Below are positions 49,231-57,298 of a stretch of 57,298 bases of DNA, piece by piece. Source of the DNA: JARIHD01 sp036392795 (GTDB taxonomy: Bacteria > Patescibacteriota > Saccharimonadia > Saccharimonadales > UBA4665). The notes beneath the pieces were generated by a model. That model searched no databases, was not told the origin of the DNA, and saw only the letters and a list, made by a program, of their open reading frames with translations. The first letter of the stretch is position 1; each line of letters begins with the position of its first letter. The position numbers and the translations under genes are program-made. The stretch spans positions 1-57,298 of the forward strand of contig DASVXH010000050.1 of NCBI GenBank assembly GCA_036392795.1, given 5' to 3'.

Positions 49231-49494
49231 TTAGATGGAGCCGTCCTGATTTTCTGATTGGATCCAAGGTGCCATTGCCCGGTCTGCTTCTTCTTCGCTT
49301 AGTCCGGCGCTGCTAAGGTGTGAGTAGGCTGTCTCGTAGGCAAGTTCAAATGGTTGCGCAGCTATTTCGGACAGCGTGTCCGCATCAAAGCCGTGCTCTT
49401 CGCCGTATTTTTCGCCTAGGTAAGTGGCAATTTCCTGACTTGGGCTGGTTGGCTCTTGTTCAGGATTTGGTGGAAAAGTAAATATTTCGCTCAT
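49231..49494 (-). CDS. small hypothetical protein
   Basis: 87 aa, strongly acidic, helical, with a Pro/Glu-rich start (FPPNPEQEPTSPSQEIATYL). It is convergent with the DUF1801 gene. No motif recognised. Confidence 0.5.
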   Translation of the reverse strand: MSEIFTFPPNPEQEPTSPSQEIATYLGEKYGEEHGFDADTLSEIAAQPFELAYETAYSHLSSAGLSEEEADRAMAPWIQSENQDGSI

Positions 49495-49601
49495 AATTGG
49501 CCAGTATAAAGGTTAGAAATGAAAAAAGCTGTAAGGTTTATTGCCGGTCAGTAAGAATAGTTGGGCTGAATCACACGATGTGATCTGCTAAGCTGAGTAG
49601 T

Positions 49602-50366
49602 ATGCGGGTAGTTTCCTGGAATATTGCCGGTGGGCACAAAATGCGATCGGCGGCCAGTCTTTTTGATTATGCTGGGCTGGACCTAGACTATTTTATAGAT
49701 CAGTTACGAGCGGTTTTACCAGACATTGTGTGCCTGCAAGAGACACATAGCCGTCCGGGCGAATCAATTGCTGCAGATATAGCCAGAGCCTTGGACTTGC
49801 CTTATGTATACGAAGTTGCCGTCAGCCCCTCGCACATCGACGATCGTTATAGATTGGGCAATGCGATTTTATCCCGCTGGCGTTTGCAACACGTGGCAGA
49901 CTTGACCTATCCCTTTCCCGACTTTGCGCTGCGATTCAAAGACGGCCAACCGGCACAGCGCCACGACAAAATGGCGCAGTTGTATCAGCTGGATGGCGTG
50001 ATGATCGCCAATACCCAGATGATGCCCTTTGATGTTTTTGGTGTCGATCATAAGCATGGAGCAGGTGCCCAGAATATTCAGCAAATCGAACAACAATTGC
50101 TTGTAGCATTGCATGCGCCGTTAATCCTGTGCGGCGATCTGAATATGAAGAACGCATCCAAGATACTAGCCAAACTGTACGCCAAGCTGTCTCTAAGAGA
50201 TGTCCTGCCACCTGTGCCTACCCGACCGCTCGAGCATAGACTAAAATCCGACTACATCTTAGTTTCACCCACGATTATGTGCAAAAAATCTTCGGTTGTG
50301 CCCGCACAGGCCGATCATTTTTTGTGCCTTGCTGACCTGGAGGCCCGACCTTATAGGTCCCACTGA
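49602..50366 (+). CDS. endonuclease/exonuclease/phosphatase (EEP) family protein
   Basis: 254 aa. EEP motifs in order: VVSWNIAGGH (Asn metal ligand), IVCLQETHSR (catalytic Glu), CGDLNMKN (Asp/Asn) and the C-terminal ADHFLCLADL carrying the Asp-His pair. Members cleave phosphodiester bonds in nucleic acids, lipids or nucleotides. No signal peptide is visible, so it is likely cytoplasmic. The secreted HNH nuclease and ComEC that follow give a nucleic-acid context. Confidence 0.85.
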   Translation: MRVVSWNIAGGHKMRSAASLFDYAGLDLDYFIDQLRAVLPDIVCLQETHSRPGESIAADIARALDLPYVYEVAVSPSHIDDRYRLGNAILSRWRLQHVADLTYPFPDFALRFKDGQPAQRHDKMAQLYQLDGVMIANTQMMPFDVFGVDHKHGAGAQNIQQIEQQLLVALHAPLILCGDLNMKNASKILAKLYAKLSLRDVLPPVPTRPLEHRLKSDYILVSPTIMCKKSSVVPAQADHFLCLADLEARPYRSH

Positions 50367-50424
50367 ATCGCGGACCGACCGCAACAATAGAAAGGGGTAG
50401 GACGCTGCAACTAAAAACCAGGCA

Positions 50425-50465
50425 AAGAACGAGCCGGCTTTTGTAAAGGCCGGTTTATTCTTTTT
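50425..50465 (+). terminator. Rho-independent terminator
   Basis: AAAGAA..CCGGC-(loop)-GCCGG..TTCTTTTT hairpin; inner arms at 50434-50438 and 50449-50453. Ends the EEP gene transcript. Confidence 0.7.
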
Positions 50466-50492
50466 GGCCATCCTTTGCTACAGTAGGGATGT

Positions 50493-51221
50493 ATGAAAAT
50501 TCCCCGACGCAGAAGATTAGTTGCCGCTGCCCTGGCTTTGATTGCCATCCTTGGTACGACGCTAATAAGTACTTGGAGTGATGAGCGTAAGGCAGTCATG
50601 GCGCCTCCTACGACAGTTTCGCCACAGCAAATGGTCACCGCCATGCCGGCCTTGGAAGCCCTTAACACGTTAAGTGTCAAGGGCAGGGCATCAAAGACTG
50701 GTTATTCACGTGCTCAGTTTGGTGACGGCTGGCGAGACGCCGGAAACTGCGACATTCGCAATCTTATTCTGGCTCGAGATATGGAAAATGAACAATTACA
50801 GTCGGAAACTGACTGCCGAGTGATAAAAGGGACCTTGCACGATCCCTACACCGCCACGACTATCGAATTTGTGCGCGGTGCGGGGACCAGCGACGATGTA
50901 CAGATCGACCACGTAGTAGCTTTGTCTGATGCCTGGCAAAAAGGTGCACAGCAGTTAACTTCGGCTATGCGCGAGGATTTTGCTAACGATCCTTTAAATC
51001 TGCTGGCCGTCGAAGGCAAGGCTAATATGGATAAAAGTGATGCCGATGCTGCCACTTGGCTACCGCCCAATAAAGACTATCGTTGTCGTTATGTTGCGCG
51101 TCAGATTGCGGTTAAAGTTGCCTATCATCTGTGGGTGACAGCAGCTGAGCGCGACGCTATGGCAAAAGTATTATCTGGCTGTCCGGATCAGCGACTACCA
51201 ATCAAGACGCCAGCCAATTAA
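50493..51221 (+). CDS. secreted HNH nuclease (DUF1524-like)
   Basis: 242 aa. Basic start and one hydrophobic segment (about 9-26) send it out of the cell. The catalytic domain has GYSRAQFGDGWRDAGNCDIR, then QIDHVVALSDAWQKGA (the His-containing HNH strand), NDPLNLLAVEGKANMDKSDA (Asn) and ATWLPPNKDYRCRYV. This is the DUF1524/GmrSD-type nuclease fold seen in secreted actinobacterial and Saccharibacterial nucleases. It would digest extracellular DNA or RNA near the cell. TACAGT lies 8 nt before the ATG. ComEC follows. Confidence 0.88.
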   Translation: MKIPRRRRLVAAALALIAILGTTLISTWSDERKAVMAPPTTVSPQQMVTAMPALEALNTLSVKGRASKTGYSRAQFGDGWRDAGNCDIRNLILARDMENEQLQSETDCRVIKGTLHDPYTATTIEFVRGAGTSDDVQIDHVVALSDAWQKGAQQLTSAMREDFANDPLNLLAVEGKANMDKSDADAATWLPPNKDYRCRYVARQIAVKVAYHLWVTAAERDAMAKVLSGCPDQRLPIKTPAN

Positions 51222-51272
51222 CGCAGATTTCGGCTGGTTGTTTGTAACGAACCTATGGCATAATGCGCGGTC

Positions 51273-52703
51273 ATGTGGCGAGGGTTGCTGGTAAAAGTTC
51301 ATATAAGCTGGCATTTGGCGTGGCTTGCAGCTGGCATACTGTCGGGGATTGTTTTTGGCCGCCATGTAAGCATAGATGAGGCCAGTCTGATCTTTAGTGG
51401 AATAGTGCTTGTAGTAGTTATGGCTAGCCGGCGGTGGAGGATTTTAGCAATTGCCGCGCTATGTGCCGGTTTTCTATTCGGTATGGCGCGCGCTGCCAGG
51501 GCAGAAAGCCAGGTATTTATAGTTAGTCGTTATTATGGTCAAATAGTTGAGTTGCGGGGGATAGTGGCTGAAGATCCGGGTTGGGGCAGGCGTGGTGATC
51601 AACGCTTGGACATAACATTGCGCCAAATTTCAAATCAACGAATTCGGGGTTCTGTGTGGGTGAATACAACCTCGCGTGCGGTAGTGTTGCGAGGTGATAC
51701 GGTGATAATCCGAGGCAAATTAAGACCTGGTTTTGGCGGTTTTGCAGCCAGTATGCCACAGGCACAGGTAGTTACGGTTATGCGTCCGCACCCAGGTGAT
51801 ATGGCTCGCCAGGGGCGTGATTGGTTTGCGGCGGGAATTCGACGTGCTATCGATGAGCCGCAGGCCGCTCTTGGCATAGGCTATTTGACGGGACAGCAGA
51901 CGGCGTTGCCGCCCGAACTTGATGATCAGTTACGATCAGTGGGGTTGACGCATGCCGTAGTTGCCAGTGGGTATAATCTGACGATTTTGGTGAGTTTTGC
52001 GCGCTCATTATTGCTCGGGGTCTCTAAATATCTGGCGACGATGTGTGCGGTCGGCATGATTCTGGGTTTCATGGCTGTTACTGGTCTTAGCCCGTCTATG
52101 GCGCGGGCTGGGTTGGTGGCGGCGATTGGTTTGGCGGTTTGGTATTATGGCCGGTCGGTGCATCCGGTGGTGCTTCTGCTGGTGGCAGCCGCATTGACTG
52201 CGCTCTATAACCCGGCCTTTATATGGGGAGAGCTGGGTTGGTATCTGTCATTTGCGGCCTTTAGTGGTGTTATGCTCCTGTCGCCACTGATTGTGCGGTA
52301 TTTCTGGGGAGACGAATCTCCTAATGCATTTTGGCGGTTGGTTGTTGAAACGCTGTCAGCGCAGATTGTTACACTCCCTATCATTCTCTATGCTTTTGGG
52401 GTTGTGGCAATGTACGCCTTGCCGGCCAATGTCCTAGTCGTACCGCTCATTCCAGCGGCAATGCTGCTGGTTTTTGTTGGTGGCCTAGCTGGCGTGATAG
52501 TGCCCACCGCCGCGCACACTATAGGGGTGCCGGCGCAAGCAGTATTAAAGTATATGACCGAGGTTATTACTTATACGGCCTCTTTGCCCGGGGCGACGGT
52601 CGAGTTGGCTATTTCGGTAGTTGGGCTCGCTCTATGTTATGTGATATTGGCAATCACAGCGCTTTGGCTCTACCGAGTAACTGGACATAACTTTCGGGAA
52701 TAA
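51273..52703 (+). CDS. comEC: ComEC/Rec2 family DNA uptake channel, membrane part only
   Basis: 476 aa. Two or three N-terminal membrane helices (about 10-65), the soluble DUF4131 domain (about 80-175: VELRGIVAEDPGWGRRGDQR, WVNTTSRAVVLRGDTVIIRG) and the competence domain (about 200-470) with ALGIGYLTGQQTALPPELDD, SVGLTHAVVASGYNLTILV and eight or so helices. The C-terminal metallo-beta-lactamase domain, present in Bacillus ComEC (about 776 aa), is missing. Other CPR ComEC proteins are known to lack it. It is the channel for single-stranded DNA in natural transformation. CATAAT lies 8 nt before the ATG. Confidence 0.92.
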   Translation: MWRGLLVKVHISWHLAWLAAGILSGIVFGRHVSIDEASLIFSGIVLVVVMASRRWRILAIAALCAGFLFGMARAARAESQVFIVSRYYGQIVELRGIVAEDPGWGRRGDQRLDITLRQISNQRIRGSVWVNTTSRAVVLRGDTVIIRGKLRPGFGGFAASMPQAQVVTVMRPHPGDMARQGRDWFAAGIRRAIDEPQAALGIGYLTGQQTALPPELDDQLRSVGLTHAVVASGYNLTILVSFARSLLLGVSKYLATMCAVGMILGFMAVTGLSPSMARAGLVAAIGLAVWYYGRSVHPVVLLLVAAALTALYNPAFIWGELGWYLSFAAFSGVMLLSPLIVRYFWGDESPNAFWRLVVETLSAQIVTLPIILYAFGVVAMYALPANVLVVPLIPAAMLLVFVGGLAGVIVPTAAHTIGVPAQAVLKYMTEVITYTASLPGATVELAISVVGLALCYVILAITALWLYRVTGHNFRE

Positions 52704-52728
52704 CTATTCGATGTCATAAAAATAATAC

Positions 52729-52758
52729 TTGACTCTGCATACGAACTATTTTTACTAT
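52729..52758 (+). promoter_or_regulatory. promoter of the lamin-tail gene
   Basis: TTGACT (52729-52734), an 18-bp spacer and TACTAT (52753-52758), 7 nt before the ATG at 52766. The -10 overlaps the upstream ATG at 52757, which rules that start out. Confidence 0.7.
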
Positions 52759-52765
52759 GCCGACC

Positions 52766-54274
52766 ATGAAAAAACTATCAGCATTTGTTTTGCTAGCCGT
52801 TCTGAGTATGCATCTCTTAGGCGGGACCGTAAGGGCTGAAATTATCGACGCACCTGATGCGCCTGGGCTGATGATACATGAACTACAAACAAGCGGTGTA
52901 ACCGAGGGAGGGATGATCGACGGTCGTATAGAGTTTGTAGAAATCTATAATCCTGGCGAACAAAAGGATATTACGGGATGGAGACTGGAATATCTGAGCG
53001 CCAGCCACTCTGGGCAGGGGGCACCAACCCGCGTTCTTGCCGAATTTAGAGGCACGGTAAATGCTCATGGATATGTATTGATTGGCAGTAAGGGACATGC
53101 TGCAGATATGCTGTTACCCGAAACTACTTCATCTTCGGGGCTGTTGGCGCAAGGCGGCGGGCATGTGCGTATGGTTGATAGTCAGAGCAAGGTTATTGAC
53201 TTAGTGACCTGGGGCAGTGGCGTGGCTATCGGGCAGTGGCCAAAGGTAGCCACAATATCACCTGGTCGGTCATTAGAGCGGATGCTTTCTGCAGATGGGG
53301 TGACCAGAGGACAAGGATATGCTCTGCGGGATCGACCTACGCCCCAGGGCGGTGATCTAGAAGCATTGAGGGAGGAGCCGATTGTTTCATGCGAACTGGT
53401 AATCTCTGAGATCTTGCCAAACCCCGCTGGTGCTGACGGTGCAAAAGAGTATATCGAGGTTTACAATTCTACACCAACCGCACAATCACTAGATACGTGC
53501 TGGGTGAAGATTGGCGCGGAAGAGAAATTGCTGGCATTGCCTGACGAAATGCTGGAATCCGGCGCTTATAGGGCGCTCTACGCGGCAGATATTGAATTTA
53601 CGCTGCCAAATAGTACAGGGGCAGAAGTGTGGCTGATTGGGGGTGATAATGAGATGAGTGTTCGATATACCGATGGTTTGGCCGACGACGAGGCATGGGC
53701 GTATGTGAATGAAGGCTGGCAGAAGACACCTATCCCAACACCTGGTGCGGCTAATCGGCTGCCAGATCCGAAGCATGAACGGATTGATGAAGAACCGGGC
53801 GTGGCGACATCCTGTGCGCCTGGCAAGGAGCGTAATCCGGAGACCGGCCGCTGTCGCAGTATCGCACGCCCCCAAGAGCCCATGCCCTGCAAGACGGGAC
53901 AGCAGCGCAGTCCCGAAACGGGGCGTTGTCGCGTGGCAAATATAGCGTCTAGCCGTCCGATTGCTTGTCGGCCCGGTCAGGAGCGTAATAGTGAAACTGG
54001 TCGCTGCCGTCACGTCCTAGCTGTCGCAGCAGTGCCCAAAGTTTGTCCCCAGGCGCACGTTCGAAATCCCGAAACGGGACGGTGCCGCAAGCAAACGAGT
54101 GGAGCGGTCACCCTTGCCAAAGTCCAGGATTTGCCCGCGGACGACAGTAATTCGAGTCAATGGTTGATTGCGGGGGTGCTAAGTGCGGGGCTTATTGGAT
54201 ATGCGGCCTATGAGTGGCGGCACGACGTCCTGAACGCATGCTATAAACTACGGCCTCGGTCCAAGCCAAAATAG
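52766..54274 (+). CDS. cell-surface protein with two lamin-tail domains and Cys/Pro/Gly repeats
   Basis: 502 aa from MKKLSAF. A signal peptide (about 1-22, ending GTVRA) leads to two lamin-tail (LTD) domains: LMIHELQTSGVTEG...FVEIYNPG (about 30-165) and LVISEILPNPAG...EYIEVYNS (about 212-330). Four near-identical repeats follow (C-x-P-G-x-x-R-N-x-E-T-G-R-C-R, about 349-450), separated by Ala/Pro linkers, and then a C-terminal membrane segment (about 470-487) with a basic tail. The protein is anchored with its domains outside. LTD modules in bacteria are often linked to surface nucleases and adhesion; the repeats may bind metal or form disulfides. Confidence 0.87.
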   Translation: MKKLSAFVLLAVLSMHLLGGTVRAEIIDAPDAPGLMIHELQTSGVTEGGMIDGRIEFVEIYNPGEQKDITGWRLEYLSASHSGQGAPTRVLAEFRGTVNAHGYVLIGSKGHAADMLLPETTSSSGLLAQGGGHVRMVDSQSKVIDLVTWGSGVAIGQWPKVATISPGRSLERMLSADGVTRGQGYALRDRPTPQGGDLEALREEPIVSCELVISEILPNPAGADGAKEYIEVYNSTPTAQSLDTCWVKIGAEEKLLALPDEMLESGAYRALYAADIEFTLPNSTGAEVWLIGGDNEMSVRYTDGLADDEAWAYVNEGWQKTPIPTPGAANRLPDPKHERIDEEPGVATSCAPGKERNPETGRCRSIARPQEPMPCKTGQQRSPETGRCRVANIASSRPIACRPGQERNSETGRCRHVLAVAAVPKVCPQAHVRNPETGRCRKQTSGAVTLAKVQDLPADDSNSSQWLIAGVLSAGLIGYAAYEWRHDVLNACYKLRPRSKPK

Positions 54275-54323
54275 TGGCATGACCACTGGAAAAATCTTTC
54301 ATAAAAGGGTATTATTAACATAA

Positions 54324-55136
54324 ATGAATCCAACACTTGAGCAACTGGCTCAGTACATTGCACAGGAGTTATCGCGTGGTATCCCTGAGTCCACTATTAG
54401 GGCTGGACTTATTCAGCGCGGCTGGACGACGGACTGGGTGGATGCCGGTATTCGTGTGGCGAGACAGCAGGCAATGGCCCTCCAAAATCAAACTAACTCG
54501 CCTCAGTACATGCCGCCAGCCCAACCCTCGGCGTCACAGTCAACCTGGCAAGCCTCTCGTGGATTGAGTCTGCCTGCTGAGCAGCCAGCGCAACCTCAGC
54601 CTTCTCACGAAAACCAGGATATAATCGTAGAGAAACCAGCCCAAAATCGCACACGTGCATTTCTGATACTGGGTATTATCCTAATAGTCTTGATTGCTAT
54701 CGGTGCCGGAGCATACTTTATTGTTAATTCACTTAATCGTGCCGAAAAAGCCCGCCTGGACAGAGATGCTCGGCGCAAGGAGCACCTATCACTGCTGCTA
54801 AATGAACTCTCGGACTATTATGTTGCGAACAGTACTTATCCGACAAAGCAGCAGCTGGATGACCCTCAGTTTTTGCGCGATAATGGTTTTGACGCCAGAA
54901 CCCTGCAGGATCCCCAGTGGACAGCCGCAGATGTGGCCTGCACAAAAGACGGTAAGGCCGTTTTTGCCGTAAACCCGACGATACACTGCTATTCGTATGA
55001 ATCCACGACGAGCGAGGAAGGTTTTTGTGATAACAAAGATACGCCTTGCGTCCGTATGAAAATAACCATATTGCCCGAAAAACAAAAGCAGCCCGATGTA
55101 GTTATTTTTGACCAAAATAGCGAAGTAGATTCTTAA
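54324..55136 (+). CDS. membrane-anchored protein with N-terminal SHOCT-like helix pair
   Basis: 270 aa. Residues 1-50 (LAQYIAQELSRGIPESTIRA, then GLIQRGWTTDWVDAGIRVAR) form a short helical unit frequent at the start of Saccharibacterial membrane proteins. A Gln/Pro-rich linker (50-105), one membrane segment (about 111-135) and an outer domain (140-270) follow. The outer part opens with LSLLLNELSDYYVANSTYPT and contains four Cys, like a pilin body without its signal. TATTAT lies 8 nt before the ATG. Exact role unknown. Confidence 0.65.
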   Translation: MNPTLEQLAQYIAQELSRGIPESTIRAGLIQRGWTTDWVDAGIRVARQQAMALQNQTNSPQYMPPAQPSASQSTWQASRGLSLPAEQPAQPQPSHENQDIIVEKPAQNRTRAFLILGIILIVLIAIGAGAYFIVNSLNRAEKARLDRDARRKEHLSLLLNELSDYYVANSTYPTKQQLDDPQFLRDNGFDARTLQDPQWTAADVACTKDGKAVFAVNPTIHCYSYESTTSEEGFCDNKDTPCVRMKITILPEKQKQPDVVIFDQNSEVDS

Positions 55137-55189
55137 AGATATTTCTAAAATTGTCCCCGGAAGTGTAATAGGGGGTACAATAATAGGCA

Positions 55190-56461
55190 ATGTATTCGTT
55201 TAAAAATCTTGCTGAGGTCGAGGCGGCGCTCGAACCTTTTTGGCCCAGAAATATTCGCGGCAGGCAGGCGTACACCCTGGATCATATGCGCGACTTTATG
55301 GATTTTCTGGGCAATCCGCAGGACCATATTCCAGCTATTCATGTAGCGGGTACATCTGGCAAAACTTCAACTGCCTATTATGCTGCCGCTTTGCTAAAAG
55401 CTGTAGGAAAACGGGTTGGCCTGCTCATTTCGCCGCACTTAGAGCACATATCAGAGCGCGCGATGTTAGATCTGGTGCCTCTGCCAGAGCGGCGCTTTTG
55501 TCAGGAGTTTGCGATTTTTTTGGACTTGGCCGATAAAAGTAAATTAAAACTAACCTACGCTGAAATTTTATATGGTTTTGGCTATTGGGTGTTCGCTCGT
55601 GAACGCGTAGATTATATGGTTATCGAAACCGGGATGGGTGGTTTACTGGATGCTACTAATGTCATAACAAGGAAGGATAAGATCTGCGTCATTACAGATA
55701 TTGGTTTTGATCATACGCACGCTTTGGGCCGCACACTGACCGAGATTGCCGCTCACAAGGCTGGCATTATCGGGGCTAACAATGTCGTATTCTGTTATCG
55801 TCAGGATGAACCTGCACTGCAAGTTATTGAGAGCGTCTGTCGTCAGCGTCATGCCGATCTACATGTCCTCATGAGCGTCAATACCCATCTTGCTGTCCAC
55901 CATTTGCCTTTTTTTCAACAGCGTAATTTTGGGTTGGCAGTCGAAGCGGTGGATTTTGCCCTGGAGCGATTCGATCCCCATACTCCGACTCTTTCGGATG
56001 CCCATCTGCGACAAGCGGCAGAACAATTTATTCCTGGCCGTATGGAAATGCGCTATGTCGGCAAGAAGCGCATTATTTTTGATAGCGCCCATAACGGACA
56101 AAAAATGTGCATGCTGGCACAAAGTCTGGCTGCGGAATTCGCTGGTCAAAAGGGGGCAGTGCTCATTGCTTTAACCGCGGGCCGTGGGCGAGACCCGAAA
56201 GACACCGTGACACCGTTAACGCCACTTATAACTCACTGCATTACTACTAGACCACCAAAGGACGATGTTCACGAATGGTATGATCCTCAGGAGTTGGCTG
56301 GCATCGCCGCTCAAGCTGGACTAGAACACGTTGACGCTGTCGACAATTACAAGGATGCCCTTAGACTTTTACTAGAGAGTCCTGAACCGCTTCTGTTGGT
56401 AACCGGATCGCTCTACCTGTATCAATACATCCGGCCACTAACGAGTGATATGCCGCTATAA
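55190..56461 (+). CDS. folC: folylpolyglutamate synthase / dihydrofolate synthase
   Basis: 423 aa, normal length. The Mur-ligase type P-loop HVAGTSGKTSTAYY (about 47-60), LISPHLEHISERAMLDLVPL in the folate-binding region, MVIETGMGGLLDATNVI, the metal-binding ITDIGFDHTHALGRTLTEIA and HKAGII, and a C-terminal domain beginning RMEMRYVGKKRIIFDSAHNG (AHN). It adds glutamate to folates, which keeps them in the cell; whether dihydropteroate is also a substrate cannot be told. No other folate-biosynthesis gene is in the window. TACAAT lies 8 nt before the ATG. Confidence 0.9.
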   Translation: MYSFKNLAEVEAALEPFWPRNIRGRQAYTLDHMRDFMDFLGNPQDHIPAIHVAGTSGKTSTAYYAAALLKAVGKRVGLLISPHLEHISERAMLDLVPLPERRFCQEFAIFLDLADKSKLKLTYAEILYGFGYWVFARERVDYMVIETGMGGLLDATNVITRKDKICVITDIGFDHTHALGRTLTEIAAHKAGIIGANNVVFCYRQDEPALQVIESVCRQRHADLHVLMSVNTHLAVHHLPFFQQRNFGLAVEAVDFALERFDPHTPTLSDAHLRQAAEQFIPGRMEMRYVGKKRIIFDSAHNGQKMCMLAQSLAAEFAGQKGAVLIALTAGRGRDPKDTVTPLTPLITHCITTRPPKDDVHEWYDPQELAGIAAQAGLEHVDAVDNYKDALRLLLESPEPLLLVTGSLYLYQYIRPLTSDMPL

Positions 56462-56655
56462 AACTCTATATAACACACCCTGGTTTCGTATTGCAGTAAG
56501 TATAATAATAGGTTAGTTTCAGCATCTGTGATACTATTACCGAGTTACAGCTAGGCTGCTCTGTACGTTTAATAGCTAAATCATAATGTTCGTCTGAGGG
56601 CAGCTAGCTGGTCTTTTAAGCCCAGAACCTCTTTCGTACGACAAAGGAAAATATA
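56462..56655 (+). promoter_or_regulatory. long 5' leader of the RRM gene
   Basis: 194 bp without a gene. Two TATAAT/TACTAT-like hexamers occur near 56503 and 56530. The repeated AGCTAG word (56550s and 56605s) could pair within the transcript. A long leader is unusual here, where most genes look leaderless, and RRM proteins often bind their own mRNA; autoregulation is only a possibility. Confidence 0.3.
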
Positions 56656-56925
56656 GTGACAAACCTGTTTGTTCGGTCCCTATCCTATAGTACCACCGAT
56701 GACAGTTTGCGCGATCTGTTCGCAACTGTCGGTACCGTAGTTTCAGCAAAAGTAATTATGGACCGCGACACCAACCGCTCCAAAGGCTTTGGCTTTGTAG
56801 AGATGAGCAGTGACGAGGAAGCTCGTGCTGCTATCGCTCAACTTGATGGTAAAGAGCTCGATGGTCGCACCATCATCGTTGCCGAAGCTCGTCCCCGCGA
56901 AGAGCGTCCCGCTTTTCGTCGCTAG
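56656..56925 (+). CDS. RRM domain RNA-binding protein
   Basis: 89 aa, one RNA-recognition motif covering nearly the whole protein. RNP2 is LFVRSL (4-9) and RNP1 is KGFGFVEM (43-50), with the two exposed aromatic residues in RNP1. It ends in a basic tail ARPREERPAFRR. Similar proteins in cyanobacteria and CPR are RNA chaperones, often cold-induced. The start is GTG with an AAAGGA ribosome binding site. Confidence 0.95.
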   Translation: MTNLFVRSLSYSTTDDSLRDLFATVGTVVSAKVIMDRDTNRSKGFGFVEMSSDEEARAAIAQLDGKELDGRTIIVAEARPREERPAFRR

Positions 56926-56941
56926 TCTGGCCTAAGCCAAA

Positions 56942-57298
56942 CTAGTACATTTCGTCGTGTTTCTCACTGAGAAACCGTGACCACTGCCGCAGAAGTCGAA
57001 GTACCGATTTCAGCGGCAGTTCTATTGCTATATCTAAAAAGTAAGCGACTGCATTGATCTTTGCATATTTGCTGGACAACCACTGGCCCACCAAAATAAA
57101 CGGCAGATAAAAGAAATCACGCACCGTGGAAAGCAGACGTGCCGACTGAGTCATGATCTCTAGTTCGCGGATCATACTGCTCAGGCGGAATCCCAGGAAG
57201 CTGGCCGTAGATAAGAAGGTAAAGAAGATGATCATCTGCACGACGTTAAAATGTAGCAACGATAGGCCGTAAACGGTAATGGCAAATGGAATAAAGAA
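56942..57298 (-). CDS. membrane protein, C-terminal part (start outside window)
   Basis: The minus frame is open to the right edge; a TTG at 57259 is only an internal codon. Visible are at least two membrane segments (FIPFAITVYGLSLLHFNVVQ, MIIFFTFLSTASFLGF), then an amphipathic part containing FFYLPFILVGQWLSSKYAKI and a charged tail with LRQWSRFLSEKHDEMY. The late part resembles glycosyltransferase-type membrane proteins only loosely. No assignment. Confidence 0.6.
   Translation of the reverse strand, partial: FFIPFAITVYGLSLLHFNVVQMIIFFTFLSTASFLGFRLSSMIRELEIMTQSARLLSTVRDFFYLPFILVGQWLSSKYAKINAVAYFLDIAIELPLKSVLRLLRQWSRFLSEKHDEMY

Overview
The window reads as chromosome of a Patescibacteria (CPR) bacterium, most likely a Candidatus Saccharibacteria (TM7) relative. 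This is inferred from gene content, not from a marker gene: a helix-turn-helix domain fused to MurA, a Gram-positive style type IV pilus operon, a truncated ComEC beside secreted nucleases, lamin-tail surface proteins with Cys/Pro/Gly repeats, many short single-gene transcription units, and no biosynthetic operons. TGA is used as a stop codon (for example at 24899 and 30672), which argues against the recoded Gracilibacteria/Absconditabacteria. There is no rRNA or ribosomal protein gene to settle the placement.

Layout. 1-12.1 kb is mostly core: a GH16 glucanase cut by the window edge, a divergent sigma-70-like factor, tRNA-His/Arg/Gly, a secreted TIM-barrel-like protein, an aminoglycoside-phosphotransferase-like kinase, HTH-MurA, glyA, murB and an XRE regulator. 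12.1-17.8 kb is an accessory island at tRNA-Arg(CCG). It is flanked by two different remnants of serine recombinase C-termini and carries a HEPN-like gene remnant and a tightly coupled, unrecognised four-gene operon: a 617-aa protein with a possible GNAT/Mom-like C-terminus, a P-loop nucleotide kinase, a HAM1/RdgB-like NTP pyrophosphatase and a 2H phosphoesterase. 17.8-28 kb is a patchwork of accessory genes and broken pieces: three tandem small membrane paralogues, a histidine phosphatase, two P-loop kinases, a SET-fragment/NTF2 chimera, and remnants of MazG and radical SAM genes. 28-32.4 kb holds YihY, a zinc/manganese-type ABC transporter, a cupredoxin and a DoxX-like protein. 32.4-43.1 kb is a large sensor kinase and a single-domain response regulator directly upstream of a type IV pilus operon (pilB, pilC, five pilin-like genes). 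One of those prepilins carries seven to eight tryptophan-rich repeats resembling a beta-propeller. 43.2-46.3 kb is a second accessory patch after tRNA-Arg(TCG), including a pair of 35-bp direct repeats. 46.3-57.3 kb contains hypothetical membrane proteins, DUF1905/OmdA and DUF1801 proteins, an EEP phosphodiesterase, a secreted HNH nuclease, ComEC, a lamin-tail surface protein, FolC and an RRM RNA-binding protein.

How it fits together. The pilus, secreted nuclease, EEP hydrolase and ComEC would suit an organism that attaches to other cells and scavenges DNA and nucleotides; this is inference. Across the window many genes have a -10 hexamer only 6-8 nt before the start codon, so leaderless transcription appears common. 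I used that spacing to choose several starts.
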